A DNA stretch of 64,000 nt from Seiridium cupressi (lineage: Eukaryota > Ascomycota > Sordariomycetes > Amphisphaeriales > Sporocadaceae): the NCBI GenBank assembly GCA_036674765.1, contig JARVKI010000029.1, positions 124,001 to 188,000 on the forward strand, written 5' to 3'. Position numbers and translations under genes: made by a program. Positions 21,901 through 33,953 of this stretch are shown in pieces. The notes beneath the pieces are model-generated. The model ran no database searches, had not been told where the DNA came from, and was given only the letters and a program-made list of their open reading frames with translations. Position 1 is the first letter of the stretch. Each line of letters starts with the position of its first letter.

Positions 21901-22939
21901 GCACGGATTCTGGCAATTCAGCATCGTCCTCAACTGCCTCTTCCTCCTTGACTCGGGCAGCATCCCAGATCTCGTCATCGAGCACCTCTGTGACTTTCTT
22001 GTTGATCCAATGGCCCATGGCGAACGCCGTACCACCCGCCACAAGCAAAAAGGTAAGGATGCCCAAAAGTGTCGACAGGTGGGGATACCACCCGCCACGG
22101 ATGGAGGGAATGAGAAAAACGACGGCAGTAATTAAAGTGATGATAGCCAGACCCCAATAAACTGCCTGTTGGTAAACAGATGCCAATTCTTTCCTCAAGT
22201 CCTCAAAATCAGGGGGTGGGAAGAGCTTCTGCGTGCCATTAAACCCCCGCTGGAGACGTGCTTGCTCTTTGTCAAGCTCTTCGCTAGACTTGGAGGCTCC
22301 CTGCGGCCCAGTTGCTGTCAAGTGATCTGTGCCTGGCTCCGGCTCATTCTCCGGAGCTGAGTTGAGATCCTTGTCTGTGAGGTCGTGGATGGTTATAGGC
22401 AGATGGGTAACAGGATCAGTGACCTCGCGCCCTCCGCCATGTCGCTTAGTCTTCTTCATGACCTTTCTCTTCTCCTTCGGGTCGACGGTACCGGCGACTG
22501 CTTCCGTGGCAGTCTTCTCTTCCTTCTTGCCGTCCTTCTTGCCATCCTTCCTGCCGCCATCTCTCGCTTGAGTTTTATCTTGCGAAGGTGGCCGATCCTC
22601 TCTCTGGGGTTGGTCATGGCCATTTTGCTGGCTGACATCCTGCCGGCTTCCTCCCGGCGGAGTGGCATAGTTGCGGTTGGTGGATGGATATGGATGGTGC
22701 TGTGAGGTTGGGGGATTCTCGTCCTTGAATATGGCTTTCACGGAATCATAAGCACGCCGCGGCTTGGAGTCGTCTGCAGGCTCATGCTGCAGCTGCTCTT
22801 CCTGGCTATTCTGGCGATCCAGCTCCTTTCTTTGCTCCCGATAGCCCTGGACGGTTGGGATAGGATGCCTCCCCGAGTGGGGGCCAACGTAGCGCCTCCG
22901 AGCTGCGTCGTCCTCAAAATCATTGTTGTCTGAAGACAT
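18912..22939 (-). CDS. Mug190/tricalbin-like SMP and C2-domain membrane tether
   Basis: Two exons, 21308-22939 and 18912-21257, separated by a 50-nt intron, encode 1325 residues. Residues 1-240 are charged and disordered with K/R-rich runs. A hydrophobic hairpin (about 258-279 and 288-311, including YWGLAIITLITAVVFLIP) would insert into the ER membrane. About 340-620 is an SMP/TULIP-type lipid-binding region (SVQWLNRLFASIWPLVNPDL is the usual entry signature of tricalbins and E-Syts). C2 domain 1 lies about 625-745 (VVLLFIKRARGF, SDAYVTVSWG, VQLWDSDKWTADDDLG) and C2 domain 2 about 835-960 (LSVHIHNITGLEV, DSYCTVIL). A long acidic Ser/Asp-rich stretch and a basic tail finish it. Fungal orthologues are annotated after S. 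pombe mug190. The expected role is an ER-plasma membrane contact-site tether with lipid transport (family knowledge). Confidence 0.88.
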
Positions 22940-25900
22940 CTGTGCAAGTGTCCGGGTTTAGCGAGGGTGGCGGAAATGATTGTTTGGTGTTGGGACGACC
23001 AGAGAGAGCTGCAGCATTCTCCGACGGTGAAGATGCCTTGCTTCGTTCATACAGATGCTTGGGCACTGTCGTGGTTCAAGTGGCCAGGTAAGCGGCAAAG
23101 TAACAGGTCACAATGATGCGGCATGGACAGCAAAACAGGTATGTGCATGTGCCGTAAATCCGTGTTGCCAATCATGGACGAACAAGGAGGTGGAGCGGCT
23201 TTGGATGGAGGGAATCGAGTGTAATCGAGCCACTGGCCCAAGACTGTCGACTGCAAGGCACCGTTGCGACTTGTAAATTGGAGTACAATGAGGTCATGGC
23301 GACTCTGAAACGGGAGCTACCATGTTGCCAATCCCTGTCGCTGACTGCCGGGTTGCCGACACGCTCAGGCCCTGTGTCTATGTCTTGTGCCCTGCGCCCT
23401 GCTGTAGCTGTGGAGCTCGGAAAATGCAACATCAACAGTCATTACATACGTCAAAAATCCCTGTTGTTCTAATGGGAAGAAACCAGTCACTGTCGCACAA
23501 ATGGGAGGCTCGCAATGGTCATGCAATGGCACGCTCCAAATCAGAGCTCGCGTGAAATCAACGCCTCTTCGGCCGATAGGGCTGCGGTGATGCGCACCCC
23601 AAATCTCCCCCGCAACACCTCAAGGTCACCCAAGACTGCGCTAACCAGCCTGGCCTGAGGGCTAACCTACAAGTAGAACAACGCGGTTTAGCACTTATAT
23701 AAATATAGTTACTGCCGAACCATATTACGTGCTTTCCTGATGACATATTACGTGTCTTACGCGGTTCCAAAATCACCAAACTATGACAGGCCGTTGCGCC
23801 ACGACACTTCACAAACAGGAATTCTACTCCTAATATTATTATCTGAGACACCATAATGATGAGCCGTCTACGTCAAGCCTATACACCTTATACCGAGGGG
23901 AAATAGCACGTTAAACTAAGAACCCCAAAGACAACATCGGGATGCGATTCAAAGGTGTTTAGGTAAGCATTAGTCGACAGTTGTTTCAAGTTTCTCATCC
24001 AATAGATTGTCTAATCAGAAGATCACTAATATTACGAGAGAATGCAGTTCGGTATATACGCGATAAATACACGCCATCTTTATTCGACGCGTTATTAATA
24101 GTAAAGGAGCCTGCAATTCATGTAAATCTACGAAACTTTGCAAACGGCAGGCGCTATCATGATCACGTCGCCATAGTCCCTTGTGCTAGCAATCTTCCGC
24201 GTTGTCTACAAGCAAGAAACAGCTCACTACCTGCCCGCTGAGTTCTTCGCCTAGCTCGAGGCCGGACAAGTTTTCGCTGGGTCGAAACTATGTCTCACAA
24301 CTTGGCTATAGACAGTTCTTAAGCCCCACAAGAGAAATCCCAGTGACCAAGGTTTTTTGAACCCGCAGAACGTGTTTAGCCTGGGATTTTGGAAACGAGA
24401 AGAATAGGGTCTTCCAAGGGTTTTGTATCTCCAACCAAATGGTTGCAATCTGCCCAAATTATCATTGCGCTTCAACTCCGCATCCAGGACGGTGGCGGCT
24501 AAACTCTGTCCGTAACAGTCCATTCCCCTTGCGCGTTATTACTCCCTCAACTATAAGCTGTAATCATAAATGGGTGATAGCCTCACTTGACTCTCTTCTC
24601 GGCTTTCACTTACTATGATAGTGACTGTAGGAAATTTCGTAGTTATTATCAAGTTCTACTATTTCTGAACCAGGCGCTTGCCTTGCGAACCAACGTCATT
24701 AATTCAGTATAAGACTACCACAAACGTGATGTTGATCATGTATATGACAGGATTTTCTCCTGACTGGCCCAATATCGGGGGCACAAGACATGGAAATTGA
24801 GCATTCATTCACATCCTTGAGGTATGATCTATCCTACCCACGGCCATATCATCTGACTCTTGCAGCCCAGGTAGTTTTGACGTTAGGGCTCCACAATCTT
24901 GAGTTGCATTGATGTTATCGTTGTCTTGTATAAGCCATCGTAAACGCCGCGGCATCAGGTGTGGAGGATGACTCGATATATGTCTGCTTGAGATAAATCC
25001 CCGAGTTATTCTTGCGATATATGCATAATTTTTGTCCAAGAGTTCCCAGTCTTCAATGCTCGCCTGTACTTCTACGTCCGACTCTACAATCTATTAACCC
25101 CTGATTTCTCCAGAGTATCAAAACCGGAGTCTCCGTGCAATTCTAAACCTCTGGTCATGACCAAGGTCGATACCAGTTCCGACTGGAAAATGGCCCAACG
25201 GAATCTTAGTTGTTCTCGTGAGCTCCCCCGATCATAGTTGATATAAACCTCAATAGGTAGCATGAATGTAGTTCACCTCAGAATGTAGCTCGTCTCAGTG
25301 TGTAGTGGAGTTGTCTAGGATTTGGAACACTCTCGACCTGGAAAAGAACGGATAGATAAGACCGGAAATAGTCGGCATCTTGGGTCATTCAGTTAATGGG
25401 CATACTTTTGTTCCTGCAGTCATGCAGTAGGCTTACAGCAACGGCCCCACCGGTGACACATTTGATGTTTCTTATGATGGGATACTTCTGCGGCCTCGTG
25501 GAGTATCCGAACGCTGCAAAAAGAAAAAAAAGAAAAAAAAAATTTTAATCAACGTGATGCTAACCGGCCAGCATGTATTATATATGTCATCGTTAGAGGT
25601 AGTTGTAAACCGGTTGTGGAAACTTTTATTGAATATCATTTTCACATCTCATGCGGAGGAGATTCAGGAGGATTTCACATTTCATAACAGGATTATAACT
25701 CGCAATCATAGTGAGAATTGTGTGCTGGAATCGAAAGCCGTTGCGCCGCTATTGCTATTGTTATAATGGGTGTGCCACATGCTGCCTGTTGGGTGACAGG
25801 TCTGGGACGTCATGATGTAAGTTTGCTAGATTTTTTATTCCTGGGCACGGTTGCTTGGGGTTTGCTTTTACTGAGATGAAAGCAATGAAAACAAAAAAGT

Positions 25901-26107
25901 TTGTCAGTGCTGTCAATCTAAAAGTTCTTCCAAAATGACACAAAGGGCGCGATTCGAAACGATCCCAATGCGGGGCTAAGTGGTGAGATGGCAGTAATCG
26001 GAGGGCACATCGGCCGCCTATATCTATGGGGCCCAGCGAAGGGACAATACGACCTGCTTCTTTGGTCCCTCGTCTTTCCAACCACAATTTATAGCGAGGC
26101 AAATCCC
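22940..26107. other. Gene-poor 3.2 kb stretch
   Basis: No recognisable gene. About 23.0-23.6 kb is of mixed composition and probably includes the Mug190-like promoter; about 23.7-25.7 kb is AT-rich with short broken frames and an A-run interrupted by G near 25507-25540. It could hold decayed repeats, but I see no terminal repeats or transposase motif. The last bases before 26108 form the dehydrogenase leader. Confidence 0.45.
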
Positions 26108-27184
26108 ATGTTCCGCCGTAGGCCTCTACGAACATTAGCCTCTGCACTGAAAACCCCAAGTTTCGCTGGTCTTCGGAGGCACAACTCCACCATGGGGACC
26201 CATCACAAGATCGTGGCCCTGGAGACGCTCTTCGTGCCCACGCCACGCAAGTTCTCCGTTCCGGAAGGGCACACATATGAAGTGGTGGAATATTCCCGGA
26301 CGAAGCCTTCAGAGGTCCCGGAACGCATTCATGATGCCGACATCGTCGTCATGACCATCGTGCCGCTCTCTGCGGAGCACCTCAGCGAGGCCGTCGCGCC
26401 GAAACTGAAGATGATATCCGTCGTGGCATCGGGCACTGACTCGGTGGACCTGGCAACCTGCAAGGAGCGCGGCATCCACGTCGCTAACTCGCCGCACTGC
26501 AATGGAACAGCCGTGTCGGAGCATGTTATTGCGCTCTACTTTGCCACGAGACGGTCCGTGCCACTGGTCCATTCGTTGACGAGAGCGGGCGAGTGGCCGA
26601 AGCGAGGCACGTTGATGAAGACGCTTGACGGTCCACATGGGAAGCCCCCGATGACGTGCAACAGCGAGGTCATGGGCATCATCGGCTATGGATCTGTCGG
26701 CCAGAAGATCGAGGGCATTGCTAGGGCACTGGGCATGGAAATCCTCATCTCGGGCCGGAAAGGCCAGAAACCTGCCGAGGGCCGGGTTGACTTTGATACA
26801 GTCATTAAGGGTTCCTCTGTGTTGGTGCTTTGTCTTCCGCGGTCGCCTGAGACGCTCAACACCATCTCCGAGGCTGAGCTGGATGCTATGCCGAGGTATT
26901 CGATATTGATCAATGTCTCGAGAGGTGGCATCGTGAATGAGGATGCGCTAGTAGCAGCGTTGAAGGCCAGGAAAATCGCTGGCGCTGCGACAGATGTCTT
27001 CGCGAGCGAGCCGGCCACACCAGACAGCAGCCCTCTTCTAGCACCAGGTATTGAAGATTTGAATCTTATAACCACTCCACACGTGGCTTGGTGTGCTGAG
27101 GACACGAACTACAATTATAATGAGACTCTAAAGAAGAATATCCTTACTTGGATAGAAGGGCGGCCCACGAACACGGTGGCGTAA
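26108..27184 (+). CDS. D-isomer-specific 2-hydroxyacid dehydrogenase
   Basis: Intronless, 358 residues from the ATG at 26108. NAD(P)-dependent oxidoreductase that interconverts 2-oxo acids and D-2-hydroxyacids. The Rossmann motif GIIGYGSVGQKIEG is near residue 192. The catalytic triad is in the usual order: Arg in INVSRGGIVNEDAL (about 271), Glu in DVFASEPATP (about 300) and His in TTPHVAWCAED (about 324). The fold ends NTVA. Residues 1-28 (MFRRRPLRTLASALKTPSFA onward) are Arg/Ser/Ala-rich without acidic residues, like a mitochondrial presequence; a second in-frame ATG at 26192 would start right after it. The open frame also runs upstream to 25988, but that part looks like leader. The exact substrate (glyoxylate/hydroxypyruvate type or other) is not determinable. 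It converges with the def1-like gene. Confidence 0.9.
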   Translation: MFRRRPLRTLASALKTPSFAGLRRHNSTMGTHHKIVALETLFVPTPRKFSVPEGHTYEVVEYSRTKPSEVPERIHDADIVVMTIVPLSAEHLSEAVAPKLKMISVVASGTDSVDLATCKERGIHVANSPHCNGTAVSEHVIALYFATRRSVPLVHSLTRAGEWPKRGTLMKTLDGPHGKPPMTCNSEVMGIIGYGSVGQKIEGIARALGMEILISGRKGQKPAEGRVDFDTVIKGSSVLVLCLPRSPETLNTISEAELDAMPRYSILINVSRGGIVNEDALVAALKARKIAGAATDVFASEPATPDSSPLLAPGIEDLNLITTPHVAWCAEDTNYNYNETLKKNILTWIEGRPTNTVA

Positions 27185-27812
27185 GGATGGAGTGCCGGGA
27201 AGATCTCGCGTGCCATTATTTCGCGCAGTCAAGACACAAGCTGAGCAGCTAGTTAGAGAGGCATCGAGCTAGTCAATACGAGACCGCTTAGATTACAGGG
27301 TGATGCGTGGTAGTGAACAGAGAACCTCACGGTACATCTCATAAACAGGCGAAACATGTAAATAGGCAGATGTCATCAAGAATCACATAGATCCAGCAGC
27401 AATAAAGTAGAGATTTCAAACGAAAAATACGCTTGATTTTCAGTTTCACCCTGGTCCTGTTTTTTTGCTCTTTACCGAGCAGTGTGGCCCAAATCGTACA
27501 CAATGACACGCCTTGCCCCCCCTGAACCGAAGAATAGTCGATTTCCATACGCAGACGTGCCCAGCCATAATAGAGTCGAGAGAAACTTTTCATTATTCCC
27601 TTTTATCCATGCAAACTGTCAAGCCAAATGAGGGCAAAAAAAAAGTACCACAAGGTCAAGTGATCCTTGTATCCATGTCGATATTGCCGGTCTTCGCATC
27701 ATCTTCTTCATTTTCGTCTTCGCCTGGCACAACTCGAAAAATGTGTCGCTCATCTTCGAAGGCCATTTATACAAAGTGAATCGCTGAGTAGCTGGGAAGC
27801 GCCACTCCGCGA
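27185..27812. other. Convergent 3' region
   Basis: Spacer between the dehydrogenase and def1-like genes, which converge. It presumably carries both 3' UTRs; no gene seen. Confidence 0.5.
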
Positions 27813-30800
27813 CTACTGGTAATTGCTGCCCCAGCCACGGCCGTAGCTGCCGAACCCTTGGTTACCTGCGTAGTTACCATAACCGCCACCATAGTTGTTG
27901 TGGCCCTGACCGAAGCCACTGCCGCCAGTCTGATTGCCGTGCAAGCCATGGCCTTGAAGATGGCTGGGGTATCCACCATAGCCACCCATACCCTGAGCGC
28001 TGGACTGGGGCGGGGGGAGACCAGATTGACCCGGGGTGTTGTTCGTAGCAGAACCTGGACGGGCACCACCACCGAGCGAAGGGCTTGGGCCACCGGTCGC
28101 CTTGCTATCGCCATACGGCTTCAGATCGTCGCTTGCAGAACCACCCTGGGCGCTGGGTCCATTGAAACCTTGCCCAGCTTGCGACTGGTACGATGACCCG
28201 GCACGGTTGAAGGCGTCATGAGCACCTCCAAAACCGCTGTTACCGAGACCTTGCGCACCAGATTGAGCCGAGCCAGCACGGCCATAATTGTCAATGCTAG
28301 AACCAAGGCCACTATCACGGCCACCCAGAGAGGATTGGGCGAAACCGCTGGTAGCTGGGGAAGAGTTGTGCTCATAGGGCGAGTGCTGGTATTGGTGAGG
28401 CTGGCCATAGACACCACCCTTTCCGTAAGGACCACCGCCATAGCCGCCTTGACCGTAGCCGCCATAGTAATTCATGTATTGAGAGTAGAAGGGACTGTTC
28501 TGGTACGGGTGCTGGTAGGGGAAACCGCCTGCAGGGCCTTGCTGTTGTTGTTGGTGCAGATTCGATTGCGGCCCGCTGTTCTGGGCAGCAGGCTGTTGCT
28601 GGCTGGGGCCAGTAGGGTTAGGCGTGTTGTGGCCGCTGTTATGGGCATCAGCGGCAGCGTTAGCACCATATCGCGACTGCTGCGCAGCGCTTTGGGGGTA
28701 CTGGCTAAGGTTGTCGCTGTTCTGCGACGCATTGTATCCACCGAACGGTCGTTGGTGAGAGTTGGGGCCTTCGTTGTGACCCTGGGCGCCCTGTTGCTGG
28801 TTGTAGCCCTGACCGTAATAGCTGTTGTTGTAGCTACCTCGGCCGTGTTGGTCAGCAGTGTAATAAGAAGAGTAGTCGCTCGGGGCGGAGCTGAAGGTGG
28901 TACCACTCGGCTGGCTAGGCGGTTGAGTGGAGGGTGCAGGGAAACTGTCGAAACCAGCAGCAGTTGTAGCGGCGGGCTGTTGACCGAAGGTATCGTAGGG
29001 CTTGGGGGGGAATGATGATTGATCTTGTGCAGCAGCCTGGCCGAAGCGGCTGTACTGTTGGTTGAATGGCTCTAGACCGATATTAGCAGGGGGGGCATAT
29101 GCCTGGGGGTACTGCGACATACGATGCGTAGCAGCACCGGCAGCTGGGCCGGTAGGAGGAGCCACAGACGGGGCTGTATATGGGTCAGCATGAGTGTTCC
29201 GTAGAGTTTCAAGACGGAAGGAATCCCTACCAGCGGCGCCAGCAGGTTGAGGTAAAGTCGCAGCCGGCTTCTGAGCAGTTGCTGCGGGGAAAGCATCTGG
29301 AACGGCGGTCGGCTGGGTAGGCTGAGCGACCGGGGGCGGCAAAGAAGCTCGAGGCTGAATGGGAGAGTCGGACGGAGGTTGAGCCCTGGTCTCGGCCTCC
29401 TCGCGATCACCATCGATGTCGTCTTCGGCGCCACTCAGACTGAAGGCACCGAACTGCACAGCCGCACGATCGACCTCTCGGTTACCAGGCAGACGAACTG
29501 CCTCCTCTTGCTCAAGCAGGCGGCGTTGATAGCTAGGCACACGGACAGGTCTCTCCGTCGCCTTAAGTGCAGACGTAACGAAGCCGCTGGCGGAAGGACG
29601 CGAAGCCTGCGCCTGGTGCTGAGCTTGTGCGGCCGACAGCGGGGTTGCTGTGGCACTCTGGGCAGCAGTCTGCCGAGGGTCCCATGAGTCGGCGGTAGTG
29701 CTGGCGACGGTTGCAGTGGCAGGAGGGTTAGATTCATCGGGAAGCTGTGCCAAATTGTTCTTGGTCAAATCGTCCTCAGAAGGCGGCAGTGCCACCTCGG
29801 GTTCGACAATCTTGGGTGCTTCTTCTGCGACAGGAGCAGGAGTAGGCTCCTCGACCGGCTCTTCAGGTGTCTGTTCAACGACAGGTTCGGGCTCAGCAGG
29901 CGTCGGCTCGGTAGGGGGCGCTGCCTCAACGGTTTCGGCAGCCTTGGGAGCAGGAGCCTCCTGGGGCTTTGGTGCTACCTTGGGTTGAGTCGACTGTCGC
30001 AACATGCTAGCCCATGTCTTTGGCTTAGGCACAGCGGGCTCGGCAGTGGTGGTAGGGGCAGTAGTAGTAGAGGGTTCAGGCGTCGCAGTCGTAGTCGTAG
30101 TCGTTTCCTTAGTAGTATCAGTAGAGCCCCAGCCAGTGGTGCCCCATTCGTTCGCAGTTGTGTCATCGGTAGAAGGAGTGGTTCCCCAAGCAGAAGCTTC
30201 CTCGGTCGGGACTGAGAGCTGTTGGTTATCCTTGGTTCGGTGACCATTCGTGGCCGGTTGGGTAGAGGCGCCTCTGCCACGACCACCGCGAGCGCGTTCA
30301 CTTCCACGAGCACCACGGCCGCCTCGACCGCCCTCAATACGCCCGCCGCGACCGGGTCTACCAGCACCAGACGAATCGGTTAAGCCAGTCGAAGGAGCGG
30401 CGTCCTTGGCCTTGGGCTTGCTAATCTTCTTGGGCTTCGAAACCTCACCCCATTGCGAAATTGTGCCTATGGTTTGAAAGTCGGGTCAGCTTCATGCAAG
30501 AGCATGGGTGAGGGTGTTAGGTGGCCATGAGCGACGACATCAATGATGATGCAAAGGGGGAGGGGGAACTTGGAGCGACATACCGTCCGAGATCTTGGTA
30601 GCGACAACTTCGACGTCGCCCTCATTTTCCTGCAAAGCATACAGGATATCGGCATCCGACCAATCGGGGAAGATGTTCTTGATAGTGTCGAGCTTGTCGC
30701 CGTGCTGCTGTCTAAGCTGGCCAATGTCACCGTCCTCGTCGAGGGAGTCTGATGCGGCTGACTTGTCGCCGTTGGCACGTCTGGTGTTGCCAGTCCGACC

Positions 30801-30890
30801 TTCGCTACGGGGGGCGAAACCACCTCGTCCTCCGCGACCACCGCCTCTGCCACGAGAGGCGGGTTGGGATCGAGCCTGTACCTCAGACAT
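27813..30890 (-). CDS. DEF1: RNA polymerase II degradation factor 1 homologue (CUE-domain, Q/G/N-rich)
   Basis: Two exons, 30584-30890 and 27813-30466, separated by a 117-nt intron, encode 986 residues. The N-terminus is RG-rich (SRGRGGGRGGRGGFAPR). A CUE ubiquitin-binding domain spans about residues 57-100 (LDTIKNIFPDWSDADILYAL followed by NEGDVEVVATKI), with the Asp-Ile/Leu-Leu type end expected of CUE. The motif PKTWASMLRQ near residue 250 is typical of fungal Def1. The remaining two thirds are Gln/Gly/Asn/Tyr-rich and disordered, ending YGRGWGSNYQ. In yeast Def1 is a ubiquitin-binding adaptor that promotes Elongin-Cullin-mediated degradation of stalled RNA polymerase II. The long opposite-strand frame at 28218-29015 is an artefact of the repetitive coding sequence. 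Confidence 0.9.
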
Positions 30891-32375
30891 TGCTGAGAGT
30901 GTGTGTGTTTGTGAAGTGAAAAAAAGAAGCGATGGATCCCCCTTTGCCAATGCAATGTAGAAAGGGAACTACCGACGGCGACAAATCTGGTCAAGTGTCA
31001 AGATGGATGAATAGAGGAAGCGATGTCGTTGTCGGGAGGAGGGAGGCGGATGAATTAAGTTCCAAGGTTAACCTTAGATGGGTTGGGTTGGGTTGGTCGA
31101 ATGATGCACAAGGTGAGAAAACCAAGAGCCAGTTGCTAGGCTCGGAATTGAGGCTGATGCTGGAGATGGAAGAGCACAGGCGCAGTCTCGTGCTAACTAA
31201 CTAGTGCTAGGCCAGGTAGGTACCGAAGGGCAGGGCGTGGCAGCAGAACGCGCAGCAGCTGCAGGCGGTTGCGAGCGTCGACTTTTTCTCCCCAATCAGA
31301 GGCGGTCCAGCCAATGGATTGTTTCGTGACAATGTGAATGTATCAAAGATGTCAACACCCGGATTCTTGTTCAAATCAACCCACAAGAAGGGACCGAAAC
31401 AAGCGCCGGTTTGTTGGTAGTTCTACGAGTTGCGAGTCCCCCAAGTTTGCATCGAGGCGCAAAGTGAATAGATGATGACGGATTGGGAATTCGTAGAAAC
31501 AAATTCCAGGCCGCAGACGGAAGTGCTGTACCTGAGTTGCACGAGGTGGTTGTTGGTGGTGCTGGGTACCCACTGCCTAGCGTTCCAGCGCCCAGCACAG
31601 AAAAGCTGCGCTTGGTTGTCAAGAATTTTTCGAGCTACCAGCCAATCAGAATGCTCGCAACCCTAGCAACAGCACTAAAGGTAGCATCCACAGGGAGCTT
31701 GATCGAGTGGGGGATTGGTACCTACTTGGATTCACTCACATTCATTCACATTGGCGTTGGCATTGGACTGGATCAGAAATGGATAATTCGGGACTAAGTG
31801 GTCATCAGCAAATACAATATCTTAGAAATACTCTATTTACTCCCTGCAGATAAATGTACGAACCTCGACATGGTTCAATGCTCAAATCCGAATCAGGGTA
31901 GCCAGATTGATCAACACGGCAGCTGCCCGGCTCTCGAAATCCAGCCGCAGCTTGTGAATTTCTGGGGTACGGCTGTCAGCCGTCGTCATTGTTAGATCCA
32001 ATTTCACCTGCATCAGGTACGGCTCCACAGCTGCCTGGCAGGACCGTGGTCCAGTGTCGGCCCGGAATAACCTTCGCCAAATGTGGAGATGACCCCACGA
32101 CTTCCAGCTCCAGGACATCGTCAACGCATGACATGAGATCATCCCTACAGTGGGTGCATCGCAATCGCATCGCATTGCCCAGAACCACCAACAGACGTCC
32201 AGTTGTGCTTGCTGGAATACCAGGCGAGCTCGAGGTCCCGATTGAAGTGCACGTCTGGGAGGCCGACTGTGCGTACCCTATTTTAACACCGCCAATCGAA
32301 TTGGACCACTCCCGCTTTCTATAAAAGCATCCCCAAAGTCTATAGCCCGATGCGGCGCGCCATATCGCCGGCATC
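30891..32375. promoter_or_regulatory. Divergent intergenic region, 1.5 kb
   Basis: Lies between the divergent def1-like and 404-codon genes. It holds a pyrimidine-poor, G-rich segment near 31.0-31.3 kb and short frames on both strands without recognisable motifs. Core promoter elements at the right end are listed separately. No other gene is supported. Confidence 0.5.
32292..32326 (+). promoter_or_regulatory. CCAAT box and TATA box of the 404-codon gene
   Basis: CCAAT at 32292-32296 is followed 24 nt later by TATAAAA at 32320-32326, which is 50 nt upstream of the ATG at 32376. Both are seen directly; spacing fits a fungal core promoter for this gene. Confidence 0.6.
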
Positions 32376-33590
32376 ATGGTAGCTCGCACTCCTCCTCTGG
32401 GCTCCCTCAAGAAGGGCTTCAAGAAAAGCATTCTGCCTCAAATACATCAACCTCTTCCCCTCAATAAGAGAGAGTCTCAGCAACTGCTCAACTCTATCAC
32501 CTCGTCTTTCCGCAAGAACCTAGATAAAGAACATCCATGGCAACATCATGATGCCGCCGCCGAGTCTACATCCAAAGTCGTCCCCAACAGTTCTGTGCAA
32601 CTTGCCAAGGAGATACCACAAAAACATCGTCCTACAGACCGCCACCTGGAATCGATTCTTTCGAACCCGCTCTTTGCTCAAACGAACGTGGCAGATACCC
32701 CTCCAACACCGACTGCCTTTCAACACCACCATGATGTCTTTGACTCGGCGGTTTCCAAAGGCATGATGACCACGCGCCGGGCAGCAGGGTATCTCGCTAC
32801 GATAAACAAGCAGCTTCAGTCCTCTACAATAGACGAGCCATCAGCCATAGCTGCTTCAGGTGCTGGTCTTCGTGTGGTCCAATGGTTGCGCGCATCAGGT
32901 GCTGAGAATACTCTAGAGTTCCTCACTGACCAGATGTTCATGCCGCTCCTGGTTCGTTTCATGTTTGTGGAAGGGCTGGAAGAGGTTGCGTGGACCTGGC
33001 TAGGTCGCTTAGGGGCGCAACTCCATGCGTTGCCAAAAGACAGCCAGACTCAGCATTCCATAATGTGTCTTCTCCATGTCATCCGACTTGGCCAGGCGTA
33101 CAAGGACCACAACCTAAGGTCAACACAAATCGCCTTGGATCCTTCCTATTCCGCGTTCCTACGTGCCAACCAAACTCTACCCAGTGAGGATCCAGCTGCC
33201 CTCAAAGGCTTACAACGGTATTGGAACAATCTCTCGTGGTCATCCACAGTTCTTGCTTCCCAACACCAAACCCCATCCGCGCCACTATACGAGATGTTTA
33301 CCGATGTGGGCCGGCCCTGGAAGAAGCACCTGGACATTGCCCACTTGGAGTTGCATCATCCCTCAAGCCCCAGTCATGCCTCCGCTGTGACATATCTGCA
33401 TGACAACCGTGTGCAGGATTCAGCGGACAGGCTAAAAACATCAGCCAAATATGTCGAGCGAATGGTTAGTTTGGGCACCGACACCGTCAACAGGCTGCAA
33501 GAAGTTGGCGACCAACGCGAAGCATCATGGGTATCTGAATTCATGGCCAGAACTTTCTTCGCGTGGAATGTTCGGCCCGATGGAAAATGA
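32376..33590 (+). CDS. Conserved-looking protein of unknown function
   Basis: Intronless, 404 residues. The first 35 residues (MVARTPPLGSLKKGFKKSIL onward) are basic and without acidic residues, so a mitochondrial presequence is possible. Two motifs look conserved to me: ESQQLLNSITSSFRKNLDKE (about 34-53) and TDRHLESILSNPLFA (about 87-101), the second recurring in fungal hypothetical proteins. The rest is alpha-helical (FLTDQMFMPLLVRFMFVEGL, EEVAWTWLGRLGAQLHALP), reminiscent of helical-repeat proteins. No enzyme motif is visible. A TATA and CCAAT pair upstream supports the start. A role in mitochondrial RNA or translation would be only a guess from the presequence and helical composition. Confidence 0.75.
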   Translation: MVARTPPLGSLKKGFKKSILPQIHQPLPLNKRESQQLLNSITSSFRKNLDKEHPWQHHDAAAESTSKVVPNSSVQLAKEIPQKHRPTDRHLESILSNPLFAQTNVADTPPTPTAFQHHHDVFDSAVSKGMMTTRRAAGYLATINKQLQSSTIDEPSAIAASGAGLRVVQWLRASGAENTLEFLTDQMFMPLLVRFMFVEGLEEVAWTWLGRLGAQLHALPKDSQTQHSIMCLLHVIRLGQAYKDHNLRSTQIALDPSYSAFLRANQTLPSEDPAALKGLQRYWNNLSWSSTVLASQHQTPSAPLYEMFTDVGRPWKKHLDIAHLELHHPSSPSHASAVTYLHDNRVQDSADRLKTSAKYVERMVSLGTDTVNRLQEVGDQREASWVSEFMARTFFAWNVRPDGK

Positions 33591-33953
33591 TCGGGCTTCG
33601 GTTCAAGCTACGCACATCATAGTGCATTCATTTGGAGAGATTCCCAATGGTTCATGGACATTTTTGGAGTACTGCGGGATTGTTTATCGGGATACCAGCA
33701 TTGGGCGGCGTTATGGTGTGCCTGGAGGTCACTGGGCCATGGACTACTTCTTGTCCTGACTTCAGACATCTTTGTCGGATTTTACGCACTTCATATTGCA
33801 ACTCACGAGACATCAGCTTTGCGTTCCATCGTATTGATGGCTGTCGCAACATCGAATGGACAAAATCGAAAAATGTGCATATCATTAATATATGCTCCCT
33901 TTTCAGCTGTGGTTTTACTGCATTGACCTAAAGAATCTCTAACATATAAAACC
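33591..33953. other. Convergent 3' spacer
   Basis: Presumed 3' UTRs of the two converging genes. A short plus-strand frame with hydrophobic composition (33632-33931) has no family and lies in UTR position. Confidence 0.45.

Noticed and set aside
28218..29015. 265-codon plus-strand frame opposite the def1-like gene
   Set aside because: It is a mirror of the Gln/Gly/Asn-rich repetitive coding sequence on the minus strand; composition is monotonous Val/Ala/Thr/Ser and no motif is present.
31976..32431. 151-codon minus-strand frame overlapping the start of the 404-codon gene
   Set aside because: Covers a TATA/CCAAT promoter on the other strand and has no recognisable domain.
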